Assembly: GCF_041949975.1 (NCBI RefSeq)
Contig: NZ_JBHFQG010000010.1
Span: forward strand, 1 to 64,000
DNA from: Alteribacillus sp041949975
GTDB taxonomy: Bacteria; Bacillota; Bacilli; Bacillales; Marinococcaceae
Reading direction: 5' to 3'
DNA: 64,000 bases
This document shows, piece after piece, positions 50,121 to 58,029 of this stretch (the stretch's first letter is position 1; each line of letters begins with the position of its first letter). The notes beneath the pieces were generated by a model. It was given only the letters and a program-made list of their open reading frames with translations. It had not been told where the DNA came from and did not search any database. The position numbers and the translations under genes were made by a program.

Positions 50121-51284
50121 GTGAAGAAGCACAGACCAATTAAGGGTTCGCAAACACCAACGCCTACCCCTACTCCGCTGGATCCAAACGATTTAGCGCC
50201 AGAATGTATTAAGGTCGATAAAGTATATGACTGGGTCTTTTTCTCTAATCAGTATGAAAATAAAAACTTCATACCTGACGAACATTGCCGTAGAGAAGTA
50301 AGCGAAGCTTTAGCTGCAGGTAAGGATGTAGACGTTAAGTGTATTCCAGCTGACCCAGAGGACGTTGAATGCCGTGCGAAAATTCTTGAACACGGAAATC
50401 CAGGAAGAGTTTCGATCGTTTGGACTGTTCCCGTAAGAGTAAAAATATTTATTAAAAAGAAGAAAATTTGTTCCTTTACAGTACGTACCCAATTTGAAGA
50501 TGAGGTTATGCTATGTGTTCCGGAAGGAATTAAAGATAAACACATTCACTGTAAGGCAACAGATGTACAATGCAATTCAAACCTTCCATTAATGGGACCA
50601 GATCCGTTTGGGCCGATGATTCCTGTAAGAGTACTGTTATGTAAAGACGTACAAGTAGAATTCCCAGTAAAACTTGAAGTGCTAGGGAAGTTCTGTTTCC
50701 CTCGTCCGAACGACATTCCAGTACCAAATGGAATGGAGTGTCCATTGGATGCATTCGAATTCCCGCCGCAGTGTGATTTCTTCCCAGTAGACAATTGTGA
50801 ATGTCAAGCAACAGCACTAGCTAGAAATGAAGAAACATTTGCTACATTTGGTACCAATGGCACAGTTGTAATGGGAACATCAACATTAGAAGCTGAAATT
50901 TGTCAAGAATGTGCGCTTGCTGATAGCCGATTCTCCTACTCCTTCACTGATACAGACGAGGATGGAGACGGACCAACACCGACACCATCTCCTGACTTTA
51001 GCTTCACTTTTGAACCTACAACAATAGATGAGGTTGTATGTAATACAGATGCCGATTCCTTAAGCGTGTTTGGCGAAGGGGAACGTTCCTTCGATGGCAC
51101 ACCGGAGCATGTATTTTATGAGCTTCGAATCTTTAGTGACCCAGCTGGTTTCCAACTAATTTTGCGTAATACTGCTGGTATCGTAGTATTTGACAGCGGC
51201 ATTGTAGATGCGTTAGTTAGATACGATGAATGCGACACTTTTGCTGACCTTTTAAATAACAATAATGACAATGGAAATGGCTAA
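50121..51284 (+). CDS. Cys-rich protein with PT-linkers and CIKVDKVYDWV motif, spore-coat-like
   Basis: A 387-residue protein starting at GTG 50121 behind AAGGAAGG. A basic start and a TPTPTPT linker (12-20) are followed by PECIKVDKVYDWVFF, a motif I associate with Cys-containing morphogenetic spore-coat proteins. Beta-rich core with about 18 Cys (for example VDNCECQATALARN, AEICQECALADSRF). A second linker DGPTPTPSPD at about 280 leads to a C-terminal domain (about 300-375) and an Asn-rich tail. No signal peptide, which fits deposition from the mother cell. It is one of the few Cys-rich proteins in this low-Cys region, so disulfide cross-linking is likely. The coat assignment is tentative. 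Confidence 0.7.
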   Translation: MKKHRPIKGSQTPTPTPTPLDPNDLAPECIKVDKVYDWVFFSNQYENKNFIPDEHCRREVSEALAAGKDVDVKCIPADPEDVECRAKILEHGNPGRVSIVWTVPVRVKIFIKKKKICSFTVRTQFEDEVMLCVPEGIKDKHIHCKATDVQCNSNLPLMGPDPFGPMIPVRVLLCKDVQVEFPVKLEVLGKFCFPRPNDIPVPNGMECPLDAFEFPPQCDFFPVDNCECQATALARNEETFATFGTNGTVVMGTSTLEAEICQECALADSRFSYSFTDTDEDGDGPTPTPSPDFSFTFEPTTIDEVVCNTDADSLSVFGEGERSFDGTPEHVFYELRIFSDPAGFQLILRNTAGIVVFDSGIVDALVRYDECDTFADLLNNNNDNGNG

Positions 51285-51292
51285 ATGTGAAC

Positions 51293-51316
51293 GGGGGAGG
51301 AGTTTCTCCCCCTTTT
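51293..51316 (+). terminator. Terminator after the Cys-rich gene
   Basis: GGGGGAG pairs with CTCCCCC around GAGTTT, followed by TTTT. Confidence 0.8.
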
Positions 51317-51373
51317 AACATAAAAATTAGTTTATACATATATTTAAATATATGCATGTAAGGTGGGGGCAAT

Positions 51374-52927
51374 ATGTCAAACGAAAAAATTGTTCAGCGA
51401 TACAATGAACAAAGGGTTGTTCTCCACACCATTATTAAATGTGAAAGACGTATAAAAGATCAAAACATTGAGCTGGAATATTTAAACAAAAAAATTAAAA
51501 AATTTAAAGATGAAAGATCCTGGATTAGGAGGGAATTAAAAGAAAAAAAGAAATACCTAGAGTCAATGCAAGACACAAAAATATATGGTGCTGGAGAAAA
51601 AGAACAATACGAGCTGCTGGCGATGAAACGTTTATTTAAAAATTTAATTGAATCTGTACATTCTCTGCAGCAGGACAATGAAGAAAAAGAAGAAGAATTA
51701 AAACAAAAAGAGAAAACAATAAATCAATATAAAGATAAACACTTGGTCTTACAGCAAAGAATAAGAAATTTGCAACAACAGATTTCAAGCTATGAAACAA
51801 GCAAAAGATCGCTCACAAATCAAGTGAACCACAAAAATGACATGATAAATCTTCAATTGGATACGAAGAAAAAAATGATGAAAGTGATTCAAGAAAAAAA
51901 CAAATCGATAGAATACTTTAAAACGACAGAAGCAGAATGGGAAAAAAGAAATAATCAAAAAGAAGAAGAACTTAAAAAATATAAAAGAAAAACCATCCAT
52001 TTAACTCATTTGATTTTCGATTGCGAAAATATAAGAAAACATACAATAAGTGACACTATAAATTTTTCTAAGATAGAAAACAAATTAATTCATACGTTGA
52101 ACAATTTAGAAGAAAAAGTGCAAGATCTCCAATTTGAATTTGAAATGTTTAAAAAGAATAACAAAGGATGGTGGATGGAAGTGTGGAAAATTTGGGGCAG
52201 CGATAAAGAGCGGGAACGGGAGTACCAAGAAAAAGTAGAGAAAATAAGAGAAGGGATAGCAGAATTAAAAAGTGAATTTAATAATTATAGTAATATATTT
52301 AAAGAATTAAATGAAAATATTCAAACAAACCAAGAAAAGGATACTCATTTATCGACTCTGCTGAATGAATTGAAAGAAACCGTTAACAGTTATAAAGAAA
52401 AAGAGGAAGATTACTACAACAAGGAGAGTGATATGAAAGAAAAATATCAAATCCAAATGAAAGAAATGGATAAGAAGTATCATACTTTAGAGCAGCGTTA
52501 TACTTCTCTTGAGAAGAAATTAGAACAATATAAAGATAAAGAAAAACAATATGAAGCAGAGATTGTTCAATTAAAAGAGAAGCTCCAGAAAGAGGAACAA
52601 CAAGAGGCTGATAGAGAAAATGAACGATTACAGATAAAAGAAAATTATGAACAAAAATTGAAAAATCTTAATGATAAGGTTAAAAAGTATGAAAAGAACA
52701 TGCAGGCACTAAAGAAAAGGCTAGAAGAAAAAGATAAAAATATAGAATCCTTGCGCCAGAGACAATCATTGTCTCAAAGCCAGGAGAAAAACAATGCAAG
52801 AAGTATGCAGCCTAACATGGAAGATTACTACAATATTCCTCTTCCATCACAGTCTCAAACGACTGTTTTTAATCCTTATAAATATATAAATGATAATAAA
52901 GGAGGGGAAGGAAAGAATGAAACCTAA
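51374..52927 (+). CDS. Coiled-coil protein, 517 residues
   Basis: A highly charged helical protein (Lys and Glu over a third of residues) with heptads from about 20 to 480. A break at about 255-270 contains Trp residues (KGWWMEVWKIWGSD). The C-terminus (490-517) is Gln/Ser-rich and then NPYKYIND. No signal peptide or membrane segment. AAGGTGGGGG precedes the ATG. Together with the larger coiled-coil gene at 45925 it frames the Cys-rich gene. Its last codons carry the ribosome site of the 41-residue gene that follows, so the two are translationally coupled. Function unknown; a scaffold role is likely. Confidence 0.8.
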   Translation: MSNEKIVQRYNEQRVVLHTIIKCERRIKDQNIELEYLNKKIKKFKDERSWIRRELKEKKKYLESMQDTKIYGAGEKEQYELLAMKRLFKNLIESVHSLQQDNEEKEEELKQKEKTINQYKDKHLVLQQRIRNLQQQISSYETSKRSLTNQVNHKNDMINLQLDTKKKMMKVIQEKNKSIEYFKTTEAEWEKRNNQKEEELKKYKRKTIHLTHLIFDCENIRKHTISDTINFSKIENKLIHTLNNLEEKVQDLQFEFEMFKKNNKGWWMEVWKIWGSDKEREREYQEKVEKIREGIAELKSEFNNYSNIFKELNENIQTNQEKDTHLSTLLNELKETVNSYKEKEEDYYNKESDMKEKYQIQMKEMDKKYHTLEQRYTSLEKKLEQYKDKEKQYEAEIVQLKEKLQKEEQQEADRENERLQIKENYEQKLKNLNDKVKKYEKNMQALKKRLEEKDKNIESLRQRQSLSQSQEKNNARSMQPNMEDYYNIPLPSQSQTTVFNPYKYINDNKGGEGKNET

Positions 52928-53042
52928 TCGAGTTCGTGAAATTTACAGACGCCATAAGGCCGCTTCGGTAGGAACACCTATTGGTAATAAAAAAGGTGCT
53001 AAACCCAAAAAACGTAAAGGCTGCGGCTGCGGAGGGAAATAA
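52917..53042 (+). CDS. Small basic protein of 41 residues ending GCGCGGK
   Basis: A short gene overlapping the previous one by 11 bases, with GGAGGGGAAGG eight bases before its ATG. The product starts MKPNRVREIYRRHKAAS, is strongly basic in the middle (KKGAKPKKRK) and ends GCGCGGK. The two Cys and the Gly-Gly just before a last Lys are striking, because a JAMM protease is encoded next. It may be a structural peptide of the spore or envelope, or a metal- or thiol-reactive linker. I do not know a family for it. Confidence 0.65.
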   Translation: MKPNRVREIYRRHKAASVGTPIGNKKGAKPKKRKGCGCGGK

Positions 53043-53044
53043 TA

Positions 53045-53454
53045 ATGGAAACAACTGTGTATTTATAAAAAGAACAGTGTGGGAGGGTATGATTAAGCAC
53101 TGTAAAGAAGAACTGCCGTTGGAAGCATGCGGCCTATTATCAGGGAATAATAAAAGGTGTGAAACTCTCTGGAAAACGAAGAATATAAAACAAAGTAAAC
53201 ATTCATTTGAAATAAGTCAAAAGGAAATCGATAAAGTGTTTGGTTTAATAAAAGAAAAAGGTCAAAAATTGACTGGAATTTATCATTCACACCCTACTGC
53301 TGCCCCGTATCCTTCCAAGGAAGATATTCTTAGTGTTCTCTATCCCGAAGCTGCATATATAATTATTTCTTTTGAGTATAATCGACCAAGGATAAGGACC
53401 TTTCGAATAATCAATAAAAAAGTATTTCCAATAAATATTAAATTGTATGAATGA
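53045..53454 (+). CDS. JAB/MPN (JAMM, M67) metalloprotease, apparent frameshift after the start
   Basis: Contains the complete zinc-protease signature: LPLEACGLLSG (Glu) and IYHSHPTAAPYPSKEDI, an exact H-x-H-x7-S-x2-D. Bacterial JAMM proteins remove tails from ubiquitin-like sulfur carriers or other peptides. The only ATG with a good ribosome site (GGAGGG) is at 53045; it gives METTVYL and then stops. The protease frame lies one base off and continues naturally as IKRTVWEGMIKHCKEEL, so one base seems lost at TTTATAAAAA (about 53064). Alternatively the ribosome slips there, or starts at a weak GTG or ATG within. The gene follows the 41-residue ORF by two bases. Confidence 0.72.
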
Positions 53455-53476
53455 GGGATGAGCCTAGAATTATTTT

Positions 53477-53501
53477 ACCCAAAGGTTAACAGCCTTTGGG
53501 T
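53477..53501. terminator. Hairpin between the JAMM gene and the GT gene
   Basis: ACCCAAAGG pairs perfectly with CCTTTGGGT. T-runs are weak on both sides; placement between two convergent genes supports a terminator role. Confidence 0.55.
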
Positions 53502-53540
53502 TACTAAAGTTCTTAATCTTAATAGTTACATAGAAACTTA

Positions 53541-54224
53541 TTAATTATTACGTTCATTTATTATCTTTATCATCCCTCTTTTGTCCCCAATGGTGTTACA
53601 ATACCTGTGCGCCAGCTTTGCATTCTTTGAATAATATGGATTATGTGAAGCAGATGATTTTGGATGCCATAAATGAAAGATGCTTGTTCTTAATCTTTTA
53701 TATGGCCCACAAAGTGTATTAACCGAACAAGCAAAGGCATCATCTTCCCCACCCCAGCCGTAAAACCTTTCATCAAATCCTTTTACCATGTTAAAGCATT
53801 TCCTGGAAAGAACATTTACTCCACCGACAGGAAGTACCCCTCCAAAACGATTGATTTTTGTCTCCAATGCTGTCTGTATCGGCCAGGAAGGGGAAGTGTT
53901 TAGTAATTTTTGTGTACTTTGTTTTGAAATGTTTTTGACTCGAGTGTACGGAATAATCCAAGCATGTTTATTAAGAAGTTGTACAGAATGTAAGAGCAAA
54001 TTCGGATCACATATAATGTCTGCATCTAAAATTATAAAAATATTACCAGTTGACTTATTTGCTGCACTATTCACCGCTAAAGCCTTTGAAAATGGTTTTG
54101 AATTACAAGTTCCTATGCAAATCTCTGAGTTTTTTAAATTATGCTTATAAAATTCTATAATCCATTTAAATGCTTTTTCTCTTGGTCCGTTATCCGTTTC
54201 AAAAGGGATTAATATTGAAATCAA
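53541..54224 (-). CDS. GT2/GT7-type glycosyltransferase
   Basis: A 227-residue GT-A transferase: SILIPFETDNGPREKAF at the N-terminus, DxD in IFIILDADIICD and the Glyco_transf_7C signature VKGFDERFYGWGGEDDAF near residue 160. Such enzymes resemble N-acetylgalactosaminyl or galactosyl transferases of chondroitin-like polymers. I start at TTG 54224, which has GAGGTG seven bases upstream; a GTG three codons earlier is possible. The gene is convergent with the JAMM gene and divergent from the dehydrogenase gene. Confidence 0.85.
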   Translation of the reverse strand: MISILIPFETDNGPREKAFKWIIEFYKHNLKNSEICIGTCNSKPFSKALAVNSAANKSTGNIFIILDADIICDPNLLLHSVQLLNKHAWIIPYTRVKNISKQSTQKLLNTSPSWPIQTALETKINRFGGVLPVGGVNVLSRKCFNMVKGFDERFYGWGGEDDAFACSVNTLCGPYKRLRTSIFHLWHPKSSASHNPYYSKNAKLAHRYCNTIGDKRGMIKIINERNN

Positions 54225-54258
54225 TTTGCTCACCTCATCTTAAATCCTCTGGTTTAGA

Positions 54259-54286
54259 ACTTGGCGATTAGCCAAGTTTTTTATTT
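54259..54286 (+). terminator. Right boundary hairpin, ACTTGGC-loop-GCCAAGT
   Basis: ACTTGGCgattaGCCAAGT followed by TTTTTTATTTT on the plus strand. Its reverse complement matches the hairpin at 48167-48185 at 17 of 19 positions. Confidence 0.75.
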
Positions 54287-54485
54287 TAAGTTAGGAAAAT
54301 TTAACCTTGTTAAAGGATCAAAGTAAAACTACAACTTCCGCAGTCCGCATTCGGCGACAAGCCGTGTTTTTCTAAGATTTATTAAGAAACTAAGCTTTTA
54401 GGTAATACGCACTGTCAACTAAAAAACAACAGAATATCTTATATATGTATAAAATTAAATTTTTTGTTTGAAAGGAGGCTATAGA

Positions 54486-55802
54486 ATGGAAGGTAATTTT
54501 CAAAAAAGCGTAATCCCAATGAAAGTTGCTGTTATTGGTTTAGGATTTGTAGGGTTGCCGCTAGCCCTATTGCTACAGCAGAAAGGATTTTGTGTTACAG
54601 GTCTTGATTTAGATTATAAGAAAGTGCAAAAGTTAGCTCAGGGAAGGAGTACGCTTTCAGAAATTAATGATGAAAAAATTGTATCTGCTTTGACCTCAGG
54701 ACGTTTTACAGTTACTTCGATTAGTAACTTTATTAAAGATCAAGATGTCATCATTGTATGTGTTCCTACCCCATTGAATAACAATAAAGAGCCCGATCTC
54801 AGTTATTTAAAAAAGGTTGGAGAATCTATAGCTCCTAAAATAAAAGAAAAACAATTAGTGGTATTAGAAAGTTCAGTTTACCCTGGTGTAACCAGAGAAT
54901 TTTTTAAACCATTATTGGAACAAAGTGGGTTATGTGCTGGGAAAGATTTTTATTTGGCATACTCGCCTGAACGAATTGACCCGGGAAATAAACAAATTAA
55001 AGTTAATAGTATTCCTAAAATAGTTAGTGGGATATCCACAAAATGTTCAGAAGAAATTTGTAAGGTATATGGTCATGTATATGAAAAAGTTGTAGAAGTG
55101 TCTACTCCAGAAACAGCAGAATTAACAAAACTTTTGGAAAACAGTTATCGATTTATAAATATTTCATTTATTAATGAATTTGCGGATTTGTGTGAGCAGT
55201 TAAACATTAGCGTGTGGGAGGTTATTAAAGCAGCGAGTACAAAACCATATGGCTATCAGCCTTTTTATCCCGGTCCGGGAATTGGCGGGCATTGTATTCC
55301 GATAGATCCTTTGTATTTAAAATATAAAGCAAACCAAATAAAAGCTCCTTATCAATTCATTCAATTATCAGATGAAATTAACCAATCTCTTCCTGCTGTT
55401 ATTACGAATAAATTAGCTAGTTTACTACCAAATGATTTATTAATAAATGAAGCTAACATATTAATATACGGAGTTACGTATAAAAAAGATGTGGAAGATG
55501 CTAGAGAAAGCCCTGCTGTAAAAATAATTCAATCTCTAGTAGCTCAAGGAGCAAAAATTCAATATCATGATCCTTATTTGAAAAAAATATCCATTAATGA
55601 AAATTTTATGTTAAAAAGTGTATCACTTACTAAAGAGACATTAGAAAAAGTTGATTGTGTTTTAATATTGACTGATCACTCTAATATTCCGGTTGAAATG
55701 ATACTTGATTATGCACCGATAGTTTATGACACACGTAACGTGACAAGAGGACGTAAGGGAAAAGCAAAAGTTTATCGTTTGGGAGAAGGCTTTTCTTCAT
55801 AG
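54486..55802 (+). CDS. wbpA: UDP-N-acetylglucosamine 6-dehydrogenase (WbpA-type)
   Basis: A 438-residue nucleotide-sugar dehydrogenase: AVIGLGFVGLPLALLL (NAD), VCVPTPLNNNKEPDL, SSVYPGVTREF, YSPERIDPGN and the catalytic Cys in GPGIGGHCIPIDPLYL, then GVTYKKDVEDARESPA. GGHCIPIDP and SPERIDPG mark the UDP-HexNAc rather than UDP-Glc group. It oxidises C6 twice to the uronic acid with NAD. ATG at 54486 follows AAAGGAGG. It heads an operon with the B, E and D functions. Confidence 0.9.
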   Translation: MEGNFQKSVIPMKVAVIGLGFVGLPLALLLQQKGFCVTGLDLDYKKVQKLAQGRSTLSEINDEKIVSALTSGRFTVTSISNFIKDQDVIIVCVPTPLNNNKEPDLSYLKKVGESIAPKIKEKQLVVLESSVYPGVTREFFKPLLEQSGLCAGKDFYLAYSPERIDPGNKQIKVNSIPKIVSGISTKCSEEICKVYGHVYEKVVEVSTPETAELTKLLENSYRFINISFINEFADLCEQLNISVWEVIKAASTKPYGYQPFYPGPGIGGHCIPIDPLYLKYKANQIKAPYQFIQLSDEINQSLPAVITNKLASLLPNDLLINEANILIYGVTYKKDVEDARESPAVKIIQSLVAQGAKIQYHDPYLKKISINENFMLKSVSLTKETLEKVDCVLILTDHSNIPVEMILDYAPIVYDTRNVTRGRKGKAKVYRLGEGFSS

Positions 55803-55838
55803 TAAAAGAAAAAATTTGCATGAAAGAGAGAGGTGGAA

Positions 55839-56534
55839 ATGGGGCAATTAACAACGGAGCAGGTAATAAATCGAGTAAAAGTATCATTAGAACAAAAAAC
55901 ACCTTTAACATTGGTACGAATTGGAGATGGAGAAAATATTATCTTAGCACAAGATTCAGTATGGCCTTTAAATAGATTATATAAAGAGACATGGGTGAAA
56001 CAAGCGCAAAAAGGTAAGAAGGGCGTTTCAATTCCAAATATTCAACTTAGGGATGAAATGGTAAAAGCTATAAAAAAGGCTGATATTGTCGGACTTTTAC
56101 CAGAAAATGACCAAATCATTGATGCCCCTGATTACCTTAAACGTCCTTTAACGGAAGCGGTTTTTAAACACTTTAAAATCAATCCAGAAACTACGTGTGA
56201 AGCTACAGTCATGAGAGAGTGTATAAATAATCTAAAATTTTGGAACTTATTCAAAGGCAAAAAAGTGTTAGTGATTTATGAGCATGCAAAATTATGGACC
56301 TCTACACTTAGAAAAAAATACGGAGTAAATGTCACCATGGCAATACCTTTTACTCATTATAAACAGATGAGCTCCTGTCTTGACATTATTCAAAAGTCTG
56401 CACACAAATTCGATGTAGTTTTATTAGCTTGTGGAGTGAATTCGGTTGTCTTAGCACATGAAATTGTAAAACGCACTGGCAAAATAGCGATTGATTTTGG
56501 AAAGCCTGCAAAATTTATGTCGTCGGTTAATTGA
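55839..56534 (+). CDS. GT-D fold glycosyltransferase
   Basis: A 231-residue protein with LTLVRIGDGENIILAQDSVW near the N-terminus, the signature of GT-D (formerly DUF1792) transferases, and VLVIYEHAKLWTSTLRKK and VVLLACGVNSVVLAHEI later. Known members add glucose or other hexoses to glycoprotein glycans of Gram-positive surface proteins. ATG at 55839 follows AGAGAGG; a GTG two codons earlier is also in frame. It is encoded inside the sugar operon. Confidence 0.82.
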   Translation: MGQLTTEQVINRVKVSLEQKTPLTLVRIGDGENIILAQDSVWPLNRLYKETWVKQAQKGKKGVSIPNIQLRDEMVKAIKKADIVGLLPENDQIIDAPDYLKRPLTEAVFKHFKINPETTCEATVMRECINNLKFWNLFKGKKVLVIYEHAKLWTSTLRKKYGVNVTMAIPFTHYKQMSSCLDIIQKSAHKFDVVLLACGVNSVVLAHEIVKRTGKIAIDFGKPAKFMSSVN

Positions 56535-56563
56535 TATTAATCGCCGCTTTAGAAGGTGAGGAA

Positions 56564-57247
56564 ATGGTAACCATAATAACATGTACAATTAGGGATTCCT
56601 CTCTACAAAATATCTTTCGAAATTTTTTACAGCAAGTCATCCCAAATAAAGAACTTATTATTATTTTAAATAAAGATGAGATGGACATCAGGATATGGAA
56701 ACGAGAAGCTAAAAAATATAAAAATATCCGTGTATATCAAATCCCTCAAGATGTTACGTTAGGAAACTGCCTCAATTTCGGAGTTAAAAAAAGTCGTTAT
56801 AGTTATATTGCGAAGTTTGATGATGATGACTATTATGCTCCGAATTATTTAAATACAATGTTACCGGCACTTAAACACAACAAAGCCTTGGTTGTAGGAA
56901 AAACAAGTATTTTTGTATATTATGAGCACCTAAATGTTCTGAGTATCCATCTTCCCCGCCAAGAAAAGCGTTATTGCAAGCATGTAGCAGGAGCAACTTT
57001 AGTTTTTAACAAGAAAGTTTTACAGAAGGTTAAATTTCCAGATCTGAATAAAGGATCAGATCAAAAATTCTTAAATCAATGTGTTGAAAAAGGTATTAAG
57101 ATTTATTCTACTGACAGGTTTAATTTTACTTGTATTAGAAAAGCCGATAAAAATAATCACACATGGAAATTAAGTGACAAGGAGTTACTTCGTTATGGAA
57201 AAAAAGTGAATTATACGAAAAATTATAAATATTATGTAAATAAATAA
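56564..57247 (+). CDS. GT2 family glycosyltransferase
   Basis: A 227-residue single-domain GT-A enzyme: TIITCTIRDSSLQNIFRNFL at the start, a metal-binding run AKFDDDDYYAPNYL and VAGATLVFNKKVL later. ATG at 56564 chosen because GAAGGTGAGG lies directly before it. No membrane segment, so soluble or peripheral. Acceptor unknown; probably extends the glycan started by a neighbour. Confidence 0.85.
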   Translation: MVTIITCTIRDSSLQNIFRNFLQQVIPNKELIIILNKDEMDIRIWKREAKKYKNIRVYQIPQDVTLGNCLNFGVKKSRYSYIAKFDDDDYYAPNYLNTMLPALKHNKALVVGKTSIFVYYEHLNVLSIHLPRQEKRYCKHVAGATLVFNKKVLQKVKFPDLNKGSDQKFLNQCVEKGIKIYSTDRFNFTCIRKADKNNHTWKLSDKELLRYGKKVNYTKNYKYYVNK

Positions 57248-57312
57248 TTTTTGTAATTCATAAAAATAAAAAACTCTGACTGCGAAGATACAATCTAGAA
57301 AGAGGAGATAAT

Positions 57313-58029
57313 ATGGATTCTACTACTCATATTCCTGATAGCACCATTATCGGTAAATTTGTAGTAATTGAAGACGGAGTTCAATTGGGAGAAAATGTTT
57401 CAATCGGCCACCACTCTGTTATATTGAAGAACACAAAAATCGGAGATAACGTCAAAATTGGCTCGCATTGTGTTCTTGGTATCAAACCTGGTGGGAACAA
57501 GAATATGCGTAAATATAAAAATCGTGACAAGAATTTAGTTATCGATGAAAATGCACAAATAGGAACGCATGTTTCTGTTTATGCTAGCACAAATATAGCT
57601 AAAGATGTGTTCATAGCTGATCATGCCAGTATTAGAGAAAATGTAATGGTTGGGGAAGGTTCCATTATTGGGAGAGGTTCTATGGTGGAGGTAAATACAA
57701 AAATTGGTAGTAATTGTACTATTCAAACATTAGGATATATAACAGCAGAAACCGTCTTAGAAAATGATGTTTTTATTGGGCCTTGTGTTTCTATGTCTAA
57801 CGATAAATATATGGGAACACAAAACGAAAGTTTAAAGGGACCTTATATTCAACAGGGTGCAAAAATTGGTAATAATACATCTATGTTACCCGGAGTTATT
57901 ATCGGAAACAGTTCTGTAGTAGGAGCTGGTTCAGTGGTTACACATGATGTTCCTTCGAAAAAAACTGTGGTAGGGGTACCAGCAAGAATAATGAAAAAAA
58001 AGGAGAGCAACGATGATACCTCTAGTTGA
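57313..58029 (+). CDS. wbpD: Hexapeptide acetyltransferase (WbpD/WlbB-type)
   Basis: A 238-residue left-handed beta-helix protein with about ten hexapeptide rungs (for example IGENV-like GENVSIGHHSVI, KIGDNVKIGSHCVLG, VFIGPCVSMSNDKY). VFIGP with MSND followed by PGVIIGNSSVVGAGSVVTHDVP is typical of the 3-amino N-acetyltransferase of the UDP-diacetamido-glucuronate route. It is longer than WbpD (about 190) because of extra rungs at residues 30-100. AGAGGAG precedes the ATG; it overlaps the aminotransferase gene by 17 bases. Confidence 0.85.
   Translation: MDSTTHIPDSTIIGKFVVIEDGVQLGENVSIGHHSVILKNTKIGDNVKIGSHCVLGIKPGGNKNMRKYKNRDKNLVIDENAQIGTHVSVYASTNIAKDVFIADHASIRENVMVGEGSIIGRGSMVEVNTKIGSNCTIQTLGYITAETVLENDVFIGPCVSMSNDKYMGTQNESLKGPYIQQGAKIGNNTSMLPGVIIGNSSVVGAGSVVTHDVPSKKTVVGVPARIMKKKESNDDTSS

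Noticed and set aside
50249..50817. Minus-strand frames within the Cys-rich gene
   Set aside because: Shadows of the coding strand; no ribosome sites and no homology signals.
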